Source: Pseudomonas lurida (GTDB lineage Bacteria; Pseudomonadota; Gammaproteobacteria; Pseudomonadales; Pseudomonadaceae). Taken from it: a DNA stretch of 64,000 bases. The DNA lies in NCBI RefSeq assembly GCF_002563895.1, contig NZ_PDJB01000001.1, forward strand, positions 2,091,501-2,155,500, given 5' to 3'. A program made the translations under genes and the position numbers. Position 1 is the stretch's first letter. Every line of letters begins with the position of its first letter. Below, one piece after another: positions 8,235-16,243 of this stretch. The notes below the pieces were generated by a model. That model was not told the origin of the DNA. It ran no database searches and worked only from the letters and a program-made list of their open reading frames with translations.

Positions 8235-10517
8235 TTAGAAATTGGCTTCCAGGGAAACCGTCACAGTGCGCTCCAGGCCCACGATGTAGGCCGGGTCGCC
8301 ATCGCGGAAGCCGCCGTAGGTGGCCGCGTTGGTCTTGGTGGTATACACGCCGTCCAGGTACTTCTTGTCGAACAGGTTGTCGACGTTCAGGCGCAGGGTC
8401 GCGTCCTTGACCACCTTCTTGTCCACCGGCAGGTAGATACCGGCGCCGGCGTTGAATACGGTGCGGCCGGAGATGGCTTCATCGTTGGTCAGGTCGCCGT
8501 AGAGCTTGCTGGTGTACTTGCCGCCGAAGGTGCCGTAGAAGCGGCCATCGTCGTAACCGATGTTGGCCGCCAGCATGTTTTTCGGCACGTTGGCGAACTG
8601 CTTGCCGCTGGTCGGCAAGAGGATGGCCCGGCCCGCGTTGTAGACGGTCAGGTCGTCCTGCTGTTCGGCCTTGGTGTAGGTGTAGGAGGTGTAGTAATTG
8701 AAGTGGTTGGGCAGCAGGCCACTCCACTCCAGCTCCAGGCCACTGTTGTTGACGGAACCGGCGTTGATGTCGGCAAAGTCACCGTTGATGTCGCGCGACG
8801 ACACCTGGCGGTCCTTGAACTGCATGTAGAACAAGGTGGCGGCCACGGTCATGTCTTCATCGGTGTAGCGCCAGCCCAACTCGTGGTTCCAGCTGGTTTC
8901 CGGCTTGGCATCGATGGAGCCGGCGCCCTTGTCGTACAGCACGTAGTTCTGCGGGATGCGCATGTTGCGCGACAGGCTGTAGAACAACTGGTCGCGTTCA
9001 TCCAGCTGGTATTTAAGGCCGACGTTGGGCAGCAGTTTGTTGTAGGTCTGGTTACGTTTTTCCGCCTGTTCGGTGAGGCTGCCGTGGTTGGTGCCGTCAC
9101 GCTTGACGTTCATGTAGGCCAGGCCGGCCACCAGGGTCCAGTCCGGGTTGAGGTACCAGGTGTCCTGGGCCCAGACCTTCTGTGCCGGGGTGACGGTGAA
9201 GCGGTCGCGGCCCTGGACGGTATTGCCGTTGGCATCGACCACGGCGTCGTTGGAGTCCGGCCAGGTGTCGACGGGTTTGCCGCTGGCCTTGAGCGCAATG
9301 AAGGGTTGGGTCTGGCTCTGGCGTGCGCGCTCGTACCAGTAGCCCACTTGCACGCTGTGATCGCCCAGGTCCCAGTTCAGCTTGGTGGTGATGCCCGGAC
9401 GCCAGGTCTGCGTGCGTGAAGGGCGGTAGTACACGCCACTGTTCGGGGTGCCGTCCGCGTTGTACTGGGCGCCGGTGGGCAGGTTGCCCAGGTCGAACAC
9501 GCCGCCCTGGTTCGAGCCGCGGTTCAGTGCATAGCTGGACGCGCCGACGCCACTGCCGTTACCCCAGTAGTAATACGGAATCACCGACAGCGCGAGGTTG
9601 TCTGCCAGTTTGAACTGGGTGTTGAGCACGGCGGTGAACGTCTGGAAAGGATTCTGCGCCAGGGCGTAATAGCTGTTGTACTTGCCGTTGCTGCCCACGG
9701 TCGGCGTGGCCGGGTAGGGATCGTACTTGCGGCCGTTCTGCTGGTATTGGGCCTTGGTCAGTTGGCTGTAACTGTTGTTGTCTTGCTCGTGGTACTTGAG
9801 GATCAGGTTGGCGGTGTTGCCATCGCCTGCATCGAAGAAGCTGTTCCACTCCACTTTGTCCGCGCGCACGGCGCCCGAGCCACGCCACATCTGGCCTTCG
9901 GTATGGGACGCCGACAGCCAGTTGCTCAGGCCATTGATCTCGCCGGTGTTGAGGCGGGCGAAGGTCTTGCGCGTGGCGTTGCTGCCCATGACCTGCTTGA
10001 CGAACGCACCGGTTTCCTTGGTCGGGCGAATGGTCACGATGCCGATGTTGCCGCCGCTGGAACCAATGTGCGGGCCGTCGGCTTCGGCCGAGCCCTGGGT
10101 GACGAAGATCTGCTCGATGTTTTCCGGGTCGCCCAGCAAGTTGGAGTACAGCGCGTAGTTGCCAGAGTCGTTGATCGGCATGCCGTCCACCGACATGCCC
10201 ACCTGGTCGGAGTTGAGGCCGCGCATGGTGAAGCGGAAGCCCGACAGGCCGGTGGCGTCTTCGCTGGAGATGTTCAAGCCTGGGGTGTACTTGAGCTTGT
10301 CCACGGCGTTGCCTGTGGCGGTCTGTTTATCCAGCGCCTCCTTGGTGACGGTGGAGCGGCCCTTGATGCTTTCTTCCTGCACCATGTAGCCGCCACCTGC
10401 CGTGGCCTTGCCCTGGACCCCAATGGTCCCGACGTCGCTGTCGCGGGTGTCGGCCATGACCATGCCATGGCCCATGCTTGCGGCAACGAGTGCCAGATGA
10501 ATCCGTGTGAACCTCAT
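8235..10517 (-). CDS. TonB-dependent outer-membrane receptor
   Basis: 760 residues from the ATG at 10517 (AGGA eight bases upstream; a GTG at 10520 is an alternative). It has a signal peptide, a plug domain with RGLNSDQVGMSVDGMPIND and the GSAEADGP...SSGGNIGIVT region, and a 22-strand-type barrel ending in the aromatic tail SLEANF. There is no N-terminal STN signalling domain and no ECF sigma pair next to it, so it is a transporter rather than a transducer. It sits between a dedicated tonB and exbB. The substrate cannot be read from sequence. Iron-siderophore is the default; a phosphorus-containing ligand is possible given the phosphodiesterase-type neighbours. Confidence 0.9.
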   Translation of the reverse strand: MRFTRIHLALVAASMGHGMVMADTRDSDVGTIGVQGKATAGGGYMVQEESIKGRSTVTKEALDKQTATGNAVDKLKYTPGLNISSEDATGLSGFRFTMRGLNSDQVGMSVDGMPINDSGNYALYSNLLGDPENIEQIFVTQGSAEADGPHIGSSGGNIGIVTIRPTKETGAFVKQVMGSNATRKTFARLNTGEINGLSNWLSASHTEGQMWRGSGAVRADKVEWNSFFDAGDGNTANLILKYHEQDNNSYSQLTKAQYQQNGRKYDPYPATPTVGSNGKYNSYYALAQNPFQTFTAVLNTQFKLADNLALSVIPYYYWGNGSGVGASSYALNRGSNQGGVFDLGNLPTGAQYNADGTPNSGVYYRPSRTQTWRPGITTKLNWDLGDHSVQVGYWYERARQSQTQPFIALKASGKPVDTWPDSNDAVVDANGNTVQGRDRFTVTPAQKVWAQDTWYLNPDWTLVAGLAYMNVKRDGTNHGSLTEQAEKRNQTYNKLLPNVGLKYQLDERDQLFYSLSRNMRIPQNYVLYDKGAGSIDAKPETSWNHELGWRYTDEDMTVAATLFYMQFKDRQVSSRDINGDFADINAGSVNNSGLELEWSGLLPNHFNYYTSYTYTKAEQQDDLTVYNAGRAILLPTSGKQFANVPKNMLAANIGYDDGRFYGTFGGKYTSKLYGDLTNDEAISGRTVFNAGAGIYLPVDKKVVKDATLRLNVDNLFDKKYLDGVYTTKTNAATYGGFRDGDPAYIVGLERTVTVSLEANF

Positions 10518-10541
10518 CACTGTCGTCCTGGTGTCGGGTGC

Positions 10542-11270
10542 TTATTGCACGCTGTAGTTGAAGGTGGCGGTGAAGCGCTGCTCATTGCGCCCCCCGAAGG
10601 CTTGCTCGGGGAACGGCTTGACTTGCTTGATACGGCGCAAGCTGTTGGTAGCGGCCCGGTTGAGCAACATGTTCGAGGCCTGGGTCTGCAAGCCGGAATC
10701 GAGAACCCGGCCCTGACGGTCTACCAGCAGCCAGACCACCACCTCGCCGGTTGGGCGTTCGAGGGAGGCCTGGCGTCCGGTGGGGTACTGCTTGTAGGTG
10801 TCCAACTCGTTGCGCAAACCCTTGAGGTAACCGCCTTCCAGGGCTTGGCCATCGACCTTGGGCGGAGCGGGCGGCGCCGGTGTCGGTGCAACCTGGGCGA
10901 CAGCCGTCGGTGCGGGTTTGGCCGCGACCGGTGGCGGCGTGGGCGCAGGTGCGGGCTTGGCCACCACCGGCTTGGGCAGCGGTTTTGGCTTGGGCTTGGG
11001 CTCAGGTTTTGGCAGCGGTTTGGGCGGTGGTGGAGGCGGGGCGGGCTCGGCCTCTTCATCCTCGATGACCGGCGGTGGTGGCGCTTGTTCCACCACCGGC
11101 TGAGGGATCACTTCCGGCTCTGGCTCGACCAGCGCCAACTCCACCGCCGACTCGTCATAGACGGGCTCGACCTTCAACGTCTGGGACTGGATTCCCAGTG
11201 CAATCAGCACCAGGGCGATCAGGGCCGGCACACTGCCCAGCAGCTGACGCGCACGGAACAGGACGTACAT
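10542..11270 (-). CDS. tonB: TonB-family energy transducer
   Basis: 242 residues. An N-terminal membrane anchor (about 12-28, VPALIALVLIALG) is followed by a long proline/lysine-rich periplasmic spacer (about 50-140, with repeated PKP and EPKPKP units) and a C-terminal TonB domain (TGEVVVWLLVDRQGRVLDSGLQ). It couples the proton-motive force from ExbB-ExbD to the outer-membrane receptor encoded next. It starts two bases after the exbD stop, so the two genes are tightly coupled. The spacer length and rigid composition are normal for TonB. Confidence 0.92.
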   Translation of the reverse strand: MYVLFRARQLLGSVPALIALVLIALGIQSQTLKVEPVYDESAVELALVEPEPEVIPQPVVEQAPPPPVIEDEEAEPAPPPPPPKPLPKPEPKPKPKPLPKPVVAKPAPAPTPPPVAAKPAPTAVAQVAPTPAPPAPPKVDGQALEGGYLKGLRNELDTYKQYPTGRQASLERPTGEVVVWLLVDRQGRVLDSGLQTQASNMLLNRAATNSLRRIKQVKPFPEQAFGGRNEQRFTATFNYSVQ

Positions 11271-11272
11271 GA

Positions 11273-11680
11273 TCAGGACTTGCGCGTGGCGATGGACACA
11301 GAGGTAAAGCCACCCAGACGCAGGGTGTCCATCACCTCCACCAGGCGCGAAACTTCGACGCCTTTGTCGCTGTTAACGATGATGGTCGACTTGGTGTCGG
11401 GCTTTTCTGCGGCTTTCAATGCCGGCACCAGTGCATCGACCGTGAGGTCTTTGCCATCAAGCTGCAACTGACCTTCCAGACCCAGGGTCAGGATGAATTT
11501 GTTCTGTGGCTTGAGCTGTTGCGAACTGCTGGCACTCGGCAGTTGGGTCTTCATGCCGAGGGCCGGAATCACGTTCAGGCTCACGAGTACGAAAAACACC
11601 AGGAGGAACATCATCACGTCGATCATCGGGATCAGTTCGATGTGCGCCTTGCGTTTTTTCGGTTCGTCCCAGGTTCTCAT
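11273..11680 (-). CDS. exbD: ExbD-type biopolymer transport protein
   Basis: 135 residues with one N-terminal membrane segment containing the conserved Asp (LIPMIDVMMFLLVFFVLVS), then a periplasmic domain with IIVNSDKGVEVSRLVEVMD. The Asp in that segment is the proton-carrying residue of the ExbD/TolR family. It is the first gene of the exbD-tonB-receptor-exbB unit. No exbB precedes it; the matching exbB is the last gene. Confidence 0.92.
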   Translation of the reverse strand: MRTWDEPKKRKAHIELIPMIDVMMFLLVFFVLVSLNVIPALGMKTQLPSASSSQQLKPQNKFILTLGLEGQLQLDGKDLTVDALVPALKAAEKPDTKSTIIVNSDKGVEVSRLVEVMDTLRLGGFTSVSIATRKS

Positions 11681-11871
11681 TCCGTTACCCCGTTATTGAA
11701 TTAGGGGCGACACGCTAACAACCAAAAATGACCGATTGGTTAACTTTTATTGACGTTTTAAGCGCTCTAGGACGCGTCTTACAGAAGACTCGTCAGTCAT
11801 TTTAGTGACGTAACAGAATTGAAACCCGGCGGGGCCATTCTCGAAAACTTTACATCGAGGCCCCCCCAAAA
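11681..11871 (-). promoter_or_regulatory. Promoter region of the exbD operon, with a TGACG/CGTCA palindrome
   Basis: 191 bases separate exbD from the divergent GNAT gene. At 11790-11809 there is an inverted repeat of CGTCA and TGACG half-sites ten bases apart, with GTCA/TGAC nested inside. It is a candidate operator for the TonB operon. I do not see a convincing Fur box. A weak CTGT-type Pho-box resemblance on the minus strand is too poor to claim. Confidence 0.35.
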
Positions 11872-12426
11872 ATGCGTAGTGAACTGCCACAGTTGTCCAC
11901 CCCGCGACTGTTAATGCGCGCACTGGAAAACCACCAGGCCGAGACGTTGTGCGCCCTCGCCAACGGCCCGAAGATCGCCGACAACACTGCGAGTATCCCG
12001 TCGCCCTACACCCTGGAAACGGCGCTGGATTTTATCGCGGGCATGCAGGCGAAATTTCGCTCGGTAGGGCTGTTGAGCCTCGGTGTGCATGTGCGCGACA
12101 CCGGCGCGTTGATCGGTATCGCCAGCTTGCGCATCAATGCGACCCATCACTATGGGCACCTTGGCGGCTGGACGGCGGCAGATGCGCGCAACCTGGGGTA
12201 CGCGACCGAGGCGGCGACCGTGCTGATGGACCACGGCTTCGCCGACCTCGGCCTTCATCGTGTGGGCAGCCAGTGCTTCAGTCGCAACAAGGCGTCGGCA
12301 CGGGTCATGGAGAAGATCGGCTTGCAGTACGAGGGCTGCCTGCGCGGGGCATTCCTCAAGAACGGCGTGCATGAAGACATGCTGGTGTTCGCCACGCTGC
12401 GTGAGGATTGGGAGTGTCGGCGGTGA
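11872..12426 (+). CDS. GNAT-family N-acetyltransferase (RimJ/RimL-like)
   Basis: 184 residues. It begins with TPRLLMRAL, typical of RimJ/RimL-type GNATs, and has the acetyl-CoA binding region around GGWTAADARNLGYATEAATVLMDHGF followed by NKASARVMEKIGLQYEGCLR. Such enzymes transfer acetyl from acetyl-CoA to a protein N-terminus or a small amine; the acceptor here is unknown. Its stop codon overlaps the likely GTG start of phoD in a four-base GTGA, so the two are probably translated together. Confidence 0.88.
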   Translation: MRSELPQLSTPRLLMRALENHQAETLCALANGPKIADNTASIPSPYTLETALDFIAGMQAKFRSVGLLSLGVHVRDTGALIGIASLRINATHHYGHLGGWTAADARNLGYATEAATVLMDHGFADLGLHRVGSQCFSRNKASARVMEKIGLQYEGCLRGAFLKNGVHEDMLVFATLREDWECRR

Positions 12427-13997
12427 GGGGCGAGGTTGATCAGGGCCGGCGTCGGGTACTCGCCGGGCTGGCCGTTGCAACCACCTTTTCGATCCTCAGC
12501 CCATTCGCCCGCAGTGCCGGGGTGGACTATCCATTCACCCTGGGCGTGGCTTCCGGGGACCCGTTGCCGGATGGTTTTGTGATCTGGACGCGCCTGGCGC
12601 CGCTGTTCAATGCCGCCGATGGCCATGGTGGGCTGAGCCGCACGGTGCCGGTGCGTTGGCGGGTCGCCAGCGATGCCGCGATGACCCGCGTGGTGCGCCA
12701 GGGTGAGGTCATGGCCAGCGAGCGATGGGCGCACTCGGTGCATGTGGAGGTGGCGGGGCTGCAGCCGGGCAGGCCGTACTGGTATCAGTTCGAAGGGCTC
12801 GGCGCGCAAAGCCCGGTGGGGCAGTCGCGCACGGCGCCGGCCTTGGATGCCATGCCGTCGGCGCGCTTGGGGTTTGTCTCGTGCTCGCATTGGGAGCGAG
12901 GTTACTTCAGTGCGTATCGCCACCTGGCGCAGGAACAGCCTGACCTGGTGTTTTTTCTGGGCGACTACATCTACGACAGTTCCTACGCGGTGGGCTCGGG
13001 CAAGATCATTCGCCCCCATGGCAGCGGCAATGCGGTGAGCTTGAGTGACTACCGCAACCGCTATGCCCTGTACAAAACCGACCCGGACCTGCAAGCCTTG
13101 CACGCCGTAGCCCCCAGCGTCGCGACCTGGGACGATCACGAAGTGCAGAACGACTACGCCAACCGCTGGTCCCAGGACCCGAAGATCCCGGTCGGGCAAT
13201 TTCTGCAACAGCGGGCTGCGGCTTACCAGGCCTATTACGAACACATGCCGCTGCGTGTCAGCAGTGTGCCCAAAGGGCCGGACATGCGCATTTATCGGCG
13301 CCTGGACTACGGTCGGTTGGCTCGTTTCCATGTGCTGGACGGCCGACAGTACCGCTCCGAACAACCCTGTATTTTGCCCAATGGCAGCCATCAGGGGCAC
13401 ATCGCCGATGACCTCTGCCACGACTTGCGCGACCCCGGTCGCACGATGCTCGGTTGGCAACAAGAGGCCTGGTTGGATCAGGGCTTTGCCCAGTCGAAGG
13501 CGCAGTGGAATGTTATCGCCCAGGACCTGCTGGTAGCGCCGCTGACCCAGCGTGACTTGACCAGCCACACGCCGGGGCGCTGGACCGATGGCTGGGACGG
13601 CTACATGGCCAACCGCTCACGGATGCTGGCGTCCATCGTGCGCAATCGGGTTGACAACCCAGTGTTCTGGGGCGGCGATATCCATTCGTTCTGGGTGACG
13701 GATGTGCATGCCGATGGCAATAATCCGGATTCGCCCGTGGTCGCCACGGAGTTCGTCGGTACGTCAGTGACGTCGGATGGGCCGCCGTTCGAGGCGTTCA
13801 GCAAGATCCTGCCGCTCAACCCCCATGTGAAGTTTTTCGACAGTCGTCAGCGCGGGTATGTATCGGTGGAAGTGGATGAGCACCAGATGCTCACTCAGTT
13901 GCGGGTGATCACCGACCCGCGTGATCCGGCGGCCACGGTGTCGACCCTCAAGTCGTTTGTGGTGGCGTCGGGGCGGGCGGGGGCGATGGTGGTGTAG
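12423..13997 (+). CDS. phoD: Alkaline phosphatase D (PhoD), Tat-exported
   Basis: 524 residues from the GTG at 12423, which has GGAG eight bases upstream and a GTGA overlap with the GNAT gene; a TTG at 12408 would add five residues. The N-terminus has a twin-arginine signal (GRRRVLAGL, then a hydrophobic run ending ARSA). PhoD motifs are visible: GVASGDPLPDGFVIWTRL, FVSCSHWERGYFSAYRHLA, FFLGDYIYD, TWDDHEVQNDYAN and FWGGDIHSFW, which supply the Ca/Fe ligands. The enzyme releases phosphate from phosphomono- and diesters in the periplasm or outside, usually under phosphate limitation. No clear Pho box is seen. Confidence 0.92.
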   Translation: MRGEVDQGRRRVLAGLAVATTFSILSPFARSAGVDYPFTLGVASGDPLPDGFVIWTRLAPLFNAADGHGGLSRTVPVRWRVASDAAMTRVVRQGEVMASERWAHSVHVEVAGLQPGRPYWYQFEGLGAQSPVGQSRTAPALDAMPSARLGFVSCSHWERGYFSAYRHLAQEQPDLVFFLGDYIYDSSYAVGSGKIIRPHGSGNAVSLSDYRNRYALYKTDPDLQALHAVAPSVATWDDHEVQNDYANRWSQDPKIPVGQFLQQRAAAYQAYYEHMPLRVSSVPKGPDMRIYRRLDYGRLARFHVLDGRQYRSEQPCILPNGSHQGHIADDLCHDLRDPGRTMLGWQQEAWLDQGFAQSKAQWNVIAQDLLVAPLTQRDLTSHTPGRWTDGWDGYMANRSRMLASIVRNRVDNPVFWGGDIHSFWVTDVHADGNNPDSPVVATEFVGTSVTSDGPPFEAFSKILPLNPHVKFFDSRQRGYVSVEVDEHQMLTQLRVITDPRDPAATVSTLKSFVVASGRAGAMVV

Positions 13998-14000
13998 GTG

Positions 14001-14028
14001 AAAAAGCCTGCTCTGGCAGGCCGGTTTT
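14001..14028. terminator. Bidirectional terminator between phoD and the AlaX-like gene
   Basis: A stem GCCTGC / GCAGGC with a four-base loop has AAAAA on its left and TTTT on its right, so it can end transcription from both convergent genes. Confidence 0.7.
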
Positions 14029-14075
14029 CTGTGGTGAACGGGGCACACCCGCTCACCAGGGGGCGATGTGCCGTC

Positions 14076-14702
14076 TCAGGCGATTTCGTAGCGCACCGAC
14101 AGCGCGCCCTTTTTTTCTGAAAGGGCCAGGATGGTCACCTGGCCAAGTTCGCCCAACGTTTGCACGTGGGTGCCGCCGCAGGCATACGCGGGCAATTGGC
14201 CGAAGCCGACTTGGCGGGTGCCGTCTTCCAGGTTCATATGGCGCGGGTAGTCCGCAGCGATCCACTGGTTGACGTGATGCTGGATGGTCTCGGCCTCCAT
14301 GGCTTGCGCGGCTTCGCCACGGATGAAGGTGATCTTGCCTTCGCCTGGCCAGTGATGGGCCTTGATCGGCATCCAGCCCAACGTCTCGCCCACGTTGCCG
14401 ATCAAGTGTCCGGCGGAATGCAGCCGAGTGTGCAAGGCGCGACGCTGTTCATCGACCCGCGCGGTGATCGGGCCTGGTTCCAGCGGGCGGTCGACGTAGT
14501 GCACTACACGATCGGCCTCCTGGGTGACACGCAGCACAGCACTGTCACCGAGCCAACCGGTATCGAAGGGTTGCCCACCGCCCTGGGGGTGAAAAATCGT
14601 CGACTGCAGGATGACCGCAAACTGGTCCTCATGAGGGGTGCAACTCAGCACCTCAAGCTCGGCAGTCAAGTGGTCGTGGGTAAAAAACAGGCGCTCGGTC
14701 AT
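14076..14702 (-). CDS. AlaX-type alanyl-tRNA editing protein
   Basis: 208 residues resembling the free-standing editing domain of alanyl-tRNA synthetase. The zinc site is intact: HxxxH (H91, H95) and CGGTH (C175, H179). An N-terminal FHPQGGGQPFDTG motif marks the second half of the editing fold. These proteins hydrolyse mischarged Ser- or Gly-tRNA(Ala) in the cytoplasm. There is no synthetase domain. The gene is divergent from a LysR-type regulator with about 90 bases between, which could include it in that regulator's target set. Confidence 0.85.
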   Translation of the reverse strand: MTERLFFTHDHLTAELEVLSCTPHEDQFAVILQSTIFHPQGGGQPFDTGWLGDSAVLRVTQEADRVVHYVDRPLEPGPITARVDEQRRALHTRLHSAGHLIGNVGETLGWMPIKAHHWPGEGKITFIRGEAAQAMEAETIQHHVNQWIAADYPRHMNLEDGTRQVGFGQLPAYACGGTHVQTLGELGQVTILALSEKKGALSVRYEIA

Positions 14703-14791
14703 GATCTACATCCGCATCAGGGTTCTGCCGGCAGTATAAATAGTGCGCGGATGGGTGATAATCCGCTCATCTATCAATGGACCTGTGCACC

Positions 14792-15730
14792 ATGAGCATC
14801 AATCTACCGTTGCCGCTGCTGGGCGAAATGGCGATTTTCGTCAAAGTGGTGGAAACCGGCAGCTTCTCCGAAGCCGCCCGGCAAATGGGCGCCTCGCCAT
14901 CCTCGGTGAGCCGCAGTATCTCGCGCCTGGAGAAGGCCCTGGCGACACGGTTGCTGCAACGCACCACGCGCAAGTTGCGCCTGAGCGAGGGCGGGGAAGA
15001 GGTGTTCAAGCGTTGCCAGGAGATGGTCAACGCGGCGCGCTCGGTGATGGAGATCAGCGGCCAGTTCACCCACGAAGCCGAAGGGCTGGTGCGGGTCAGC
15101 GTGCCCAAGGCGGTGGGGCGCTTTGTGGTGCACCCGCATATGCCGGAGTTTTTGCGGCGTTATCCCAAGGTGGACGTGCAGTTGATCCTGGAGGACCGAC
15201 AGGTGGACCTGATCGATGACAACGTCGACCTGAGCATTCGCATCACTGACAGCCCGCCGCCGGGGTTGGTCGGCCGGCAGTTATTGCCGATCGAGCATCT
15301 GCTGTGCGCGACCCCGCAGTACCTGGCCGAGCACGGAACACCGGGCCACCCCCAGGATTTGCTGGCGCACAGTTGCATCTACCTGGGGGAAACCCCGGGG
15401 GATTCACGCTGGAAATTTCGCCAGGCTGGCAAGACGGTGACGGTCGCGGTGCGCGGACGCTACGCGGCGAACCACACCGGTGTACGGCTGGATGCGGTGT
15501 TGCAGCATCTGGGCATTGGCAGCTTGCCGTACTTTACGGCGCGGCATGCGTTGGAGGAGGGGCGGTTGGTGCAGGTATTGCCGGGGTGGGACTTCATTGC
15601 GTCCTACCATGGCGAGGCGTGGTTGCTGCATTCGCCAACGCGGTATTTGCCACCGAAGCTGCGGGTGTTCATTGATTATCTGGTGGCGTGCATGGCGAAG
15701 GAACCGACATTGCGCCGACAAAACGGGTAG
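14792..15730 (+). CDS. LysR-family transcriptional regulator
   Basis: 312 residues from the ATG at 14792; the ATG at 14777 adds five residues and neither has a good ribosome-binding site. The N-terminal winged helix (FVKVVETGSFSEAARQMGASPSSVSRSISRLE, about residues 13-45) is of the DsdC/AaeR-like type that keeps VSRSISRLE. It is followed by the two-lobed effector-binding domain. It is divergent from the AlaX-like gene. The effector is unknown. Confidence 0.88.
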   Translation: MSINLPLPLLGEMAIFVKVVETGSFSEAARQMGASPSSVSRSISRLEKALATRLLQRTTRKLRLSEGGEEVFKRCQEMVNAARSVMEISGQFTHEAEGLVRVSVPKAVGRFVVHPHMPEFLRRYPKVDVQLILEDRQVDLIDDNVDLSIRITDSPPPGLVGRQLLPIEHLLCATPQYLAEHGTPGHPQDLLAHSCIYLGETPGDSRWKFRQAGKTVTVAVRGRYAANHTGVRLDAVLQHLGIGSLPYFTARHALEEGRLVQVLPGWDFIASYHGEAWLLHSPTRYLPPKLRVFIDYLVACMAKEPTLRRQNG

Positions 15731-15753
15731 ACGCCGGCAAGCCGGCGCCTACA
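15728..15753. repeat. REP-like palindrome / bidirectional terminator
   Basis: GTAGACGCCGGC and GCCGGCGCCTAC flank an AA, giving an almost perfect 12-bp stem. It lies between two convergent genes. It matches the common Pseudomonas REP style and may also stop transcription, but no T-tract follows. Confidence 0.6.
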
Positions 15754-15760
15754 GGGGGAA

Positions 15761-16168
15761 TCAGTGCTTGCTCTGGTCGTCCGGCATGGCCAGCAGCTGC
15801 TTTTCCTGGTTCCAGTCGAACGGTTCGTCGTTCTGTTCGGCTTCGAAGCGACGCTCTTCCAGGGCCTGGTAAAGGTCCAGTTCCTCATCGGGCATGAAGT
15901 GCAGGCAGTCACCGCCAAAGAACCACAGCAGGTCGCGCGGGACCAGGTGGGCAATCTGCGGGTAGCGCAGGATGACCTGGCTCATCAGGTCCTGGCCCAG
16001 GTACTGGCTTTCGATCGGGTCGATCGGCAGCAAGGCGCGCAATTCGTCGAAACGCTCCAGGAACAGCGAGTGGCTTTCCTCGGGTACCTGTTCGGCTTCG
16101 CCGACGGCAACCAGGATGCTGCGCAAGTGGTCGAGCAAGACGAGATGATCGGCAACGACGTTGGACAC
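15761..16168 (-). CDS. Conserved Pseudomonas small acidic protein downstream of fadE (PA2817-like)
   Basis: 135 residues from a GTG start with AGGA eight bases upstream. It is acidic and helical, with no signal or membrane segment; recognisable stretches are VLLDHLRSILVAVGEAEQVP and VPRDLLWFFGGDCLHFMPDEELDLYQ. From memory it matches a conserved hypothetical that accompanies a long acyl-CoA dehydrogenase in P. aeruginosa. The function is unknown. It follows fadE after that gene's terminator, so it may be expressed from its own promoter or by read-through. Confidence 0.7.
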   Translation of the reverse strand: MSNVVADHLVLLDHLRSILVAVGEAEQVPEESHSLFLERFDELRALLPIDPIESQYLGQDLMSQVILRYPQIAHLVPRDLLWFFGGDCLHFMPDEELDLYQALEERRFEAEQNDEPFDWNQEKQLLAMPDDQSKH

Positions 16169-16188
16169 GAGATAAGTCCTCTAAAGCA

Positions 16189-16223
16189 AAAACGGGCGCG
16201 AGAGTATATAGCTCCCGCGCCCG
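16189..16223 (-). terminator. fadE terminator
   Basis: On the minus strand an 8-bp GC stem (CGGGCGCG / CGCGCCCG), whose internal A/T-rich loop spans about 15 bases, is followed by TTTTTG. It lies 21 bases past the fadE stop. Confidence 0.75.
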
Positions 16224-16243
16224 TATTTATATGACCGCTCGAC

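Noticed and set aside
9747..11471. 574-residue open frame opposite the receptor, tonB and exbD genes
   Set aside because: It spans three genes with strong family motifs on the other strand; its composition (RRWR and GLGLRFW repeats) mirrors the tonB proline-rich codons.
11790..11825. Pho box upstream of exbD
   Set aside because: The best CTGT-type alignment matches the direct-repeat consensus only weakly in the second half.
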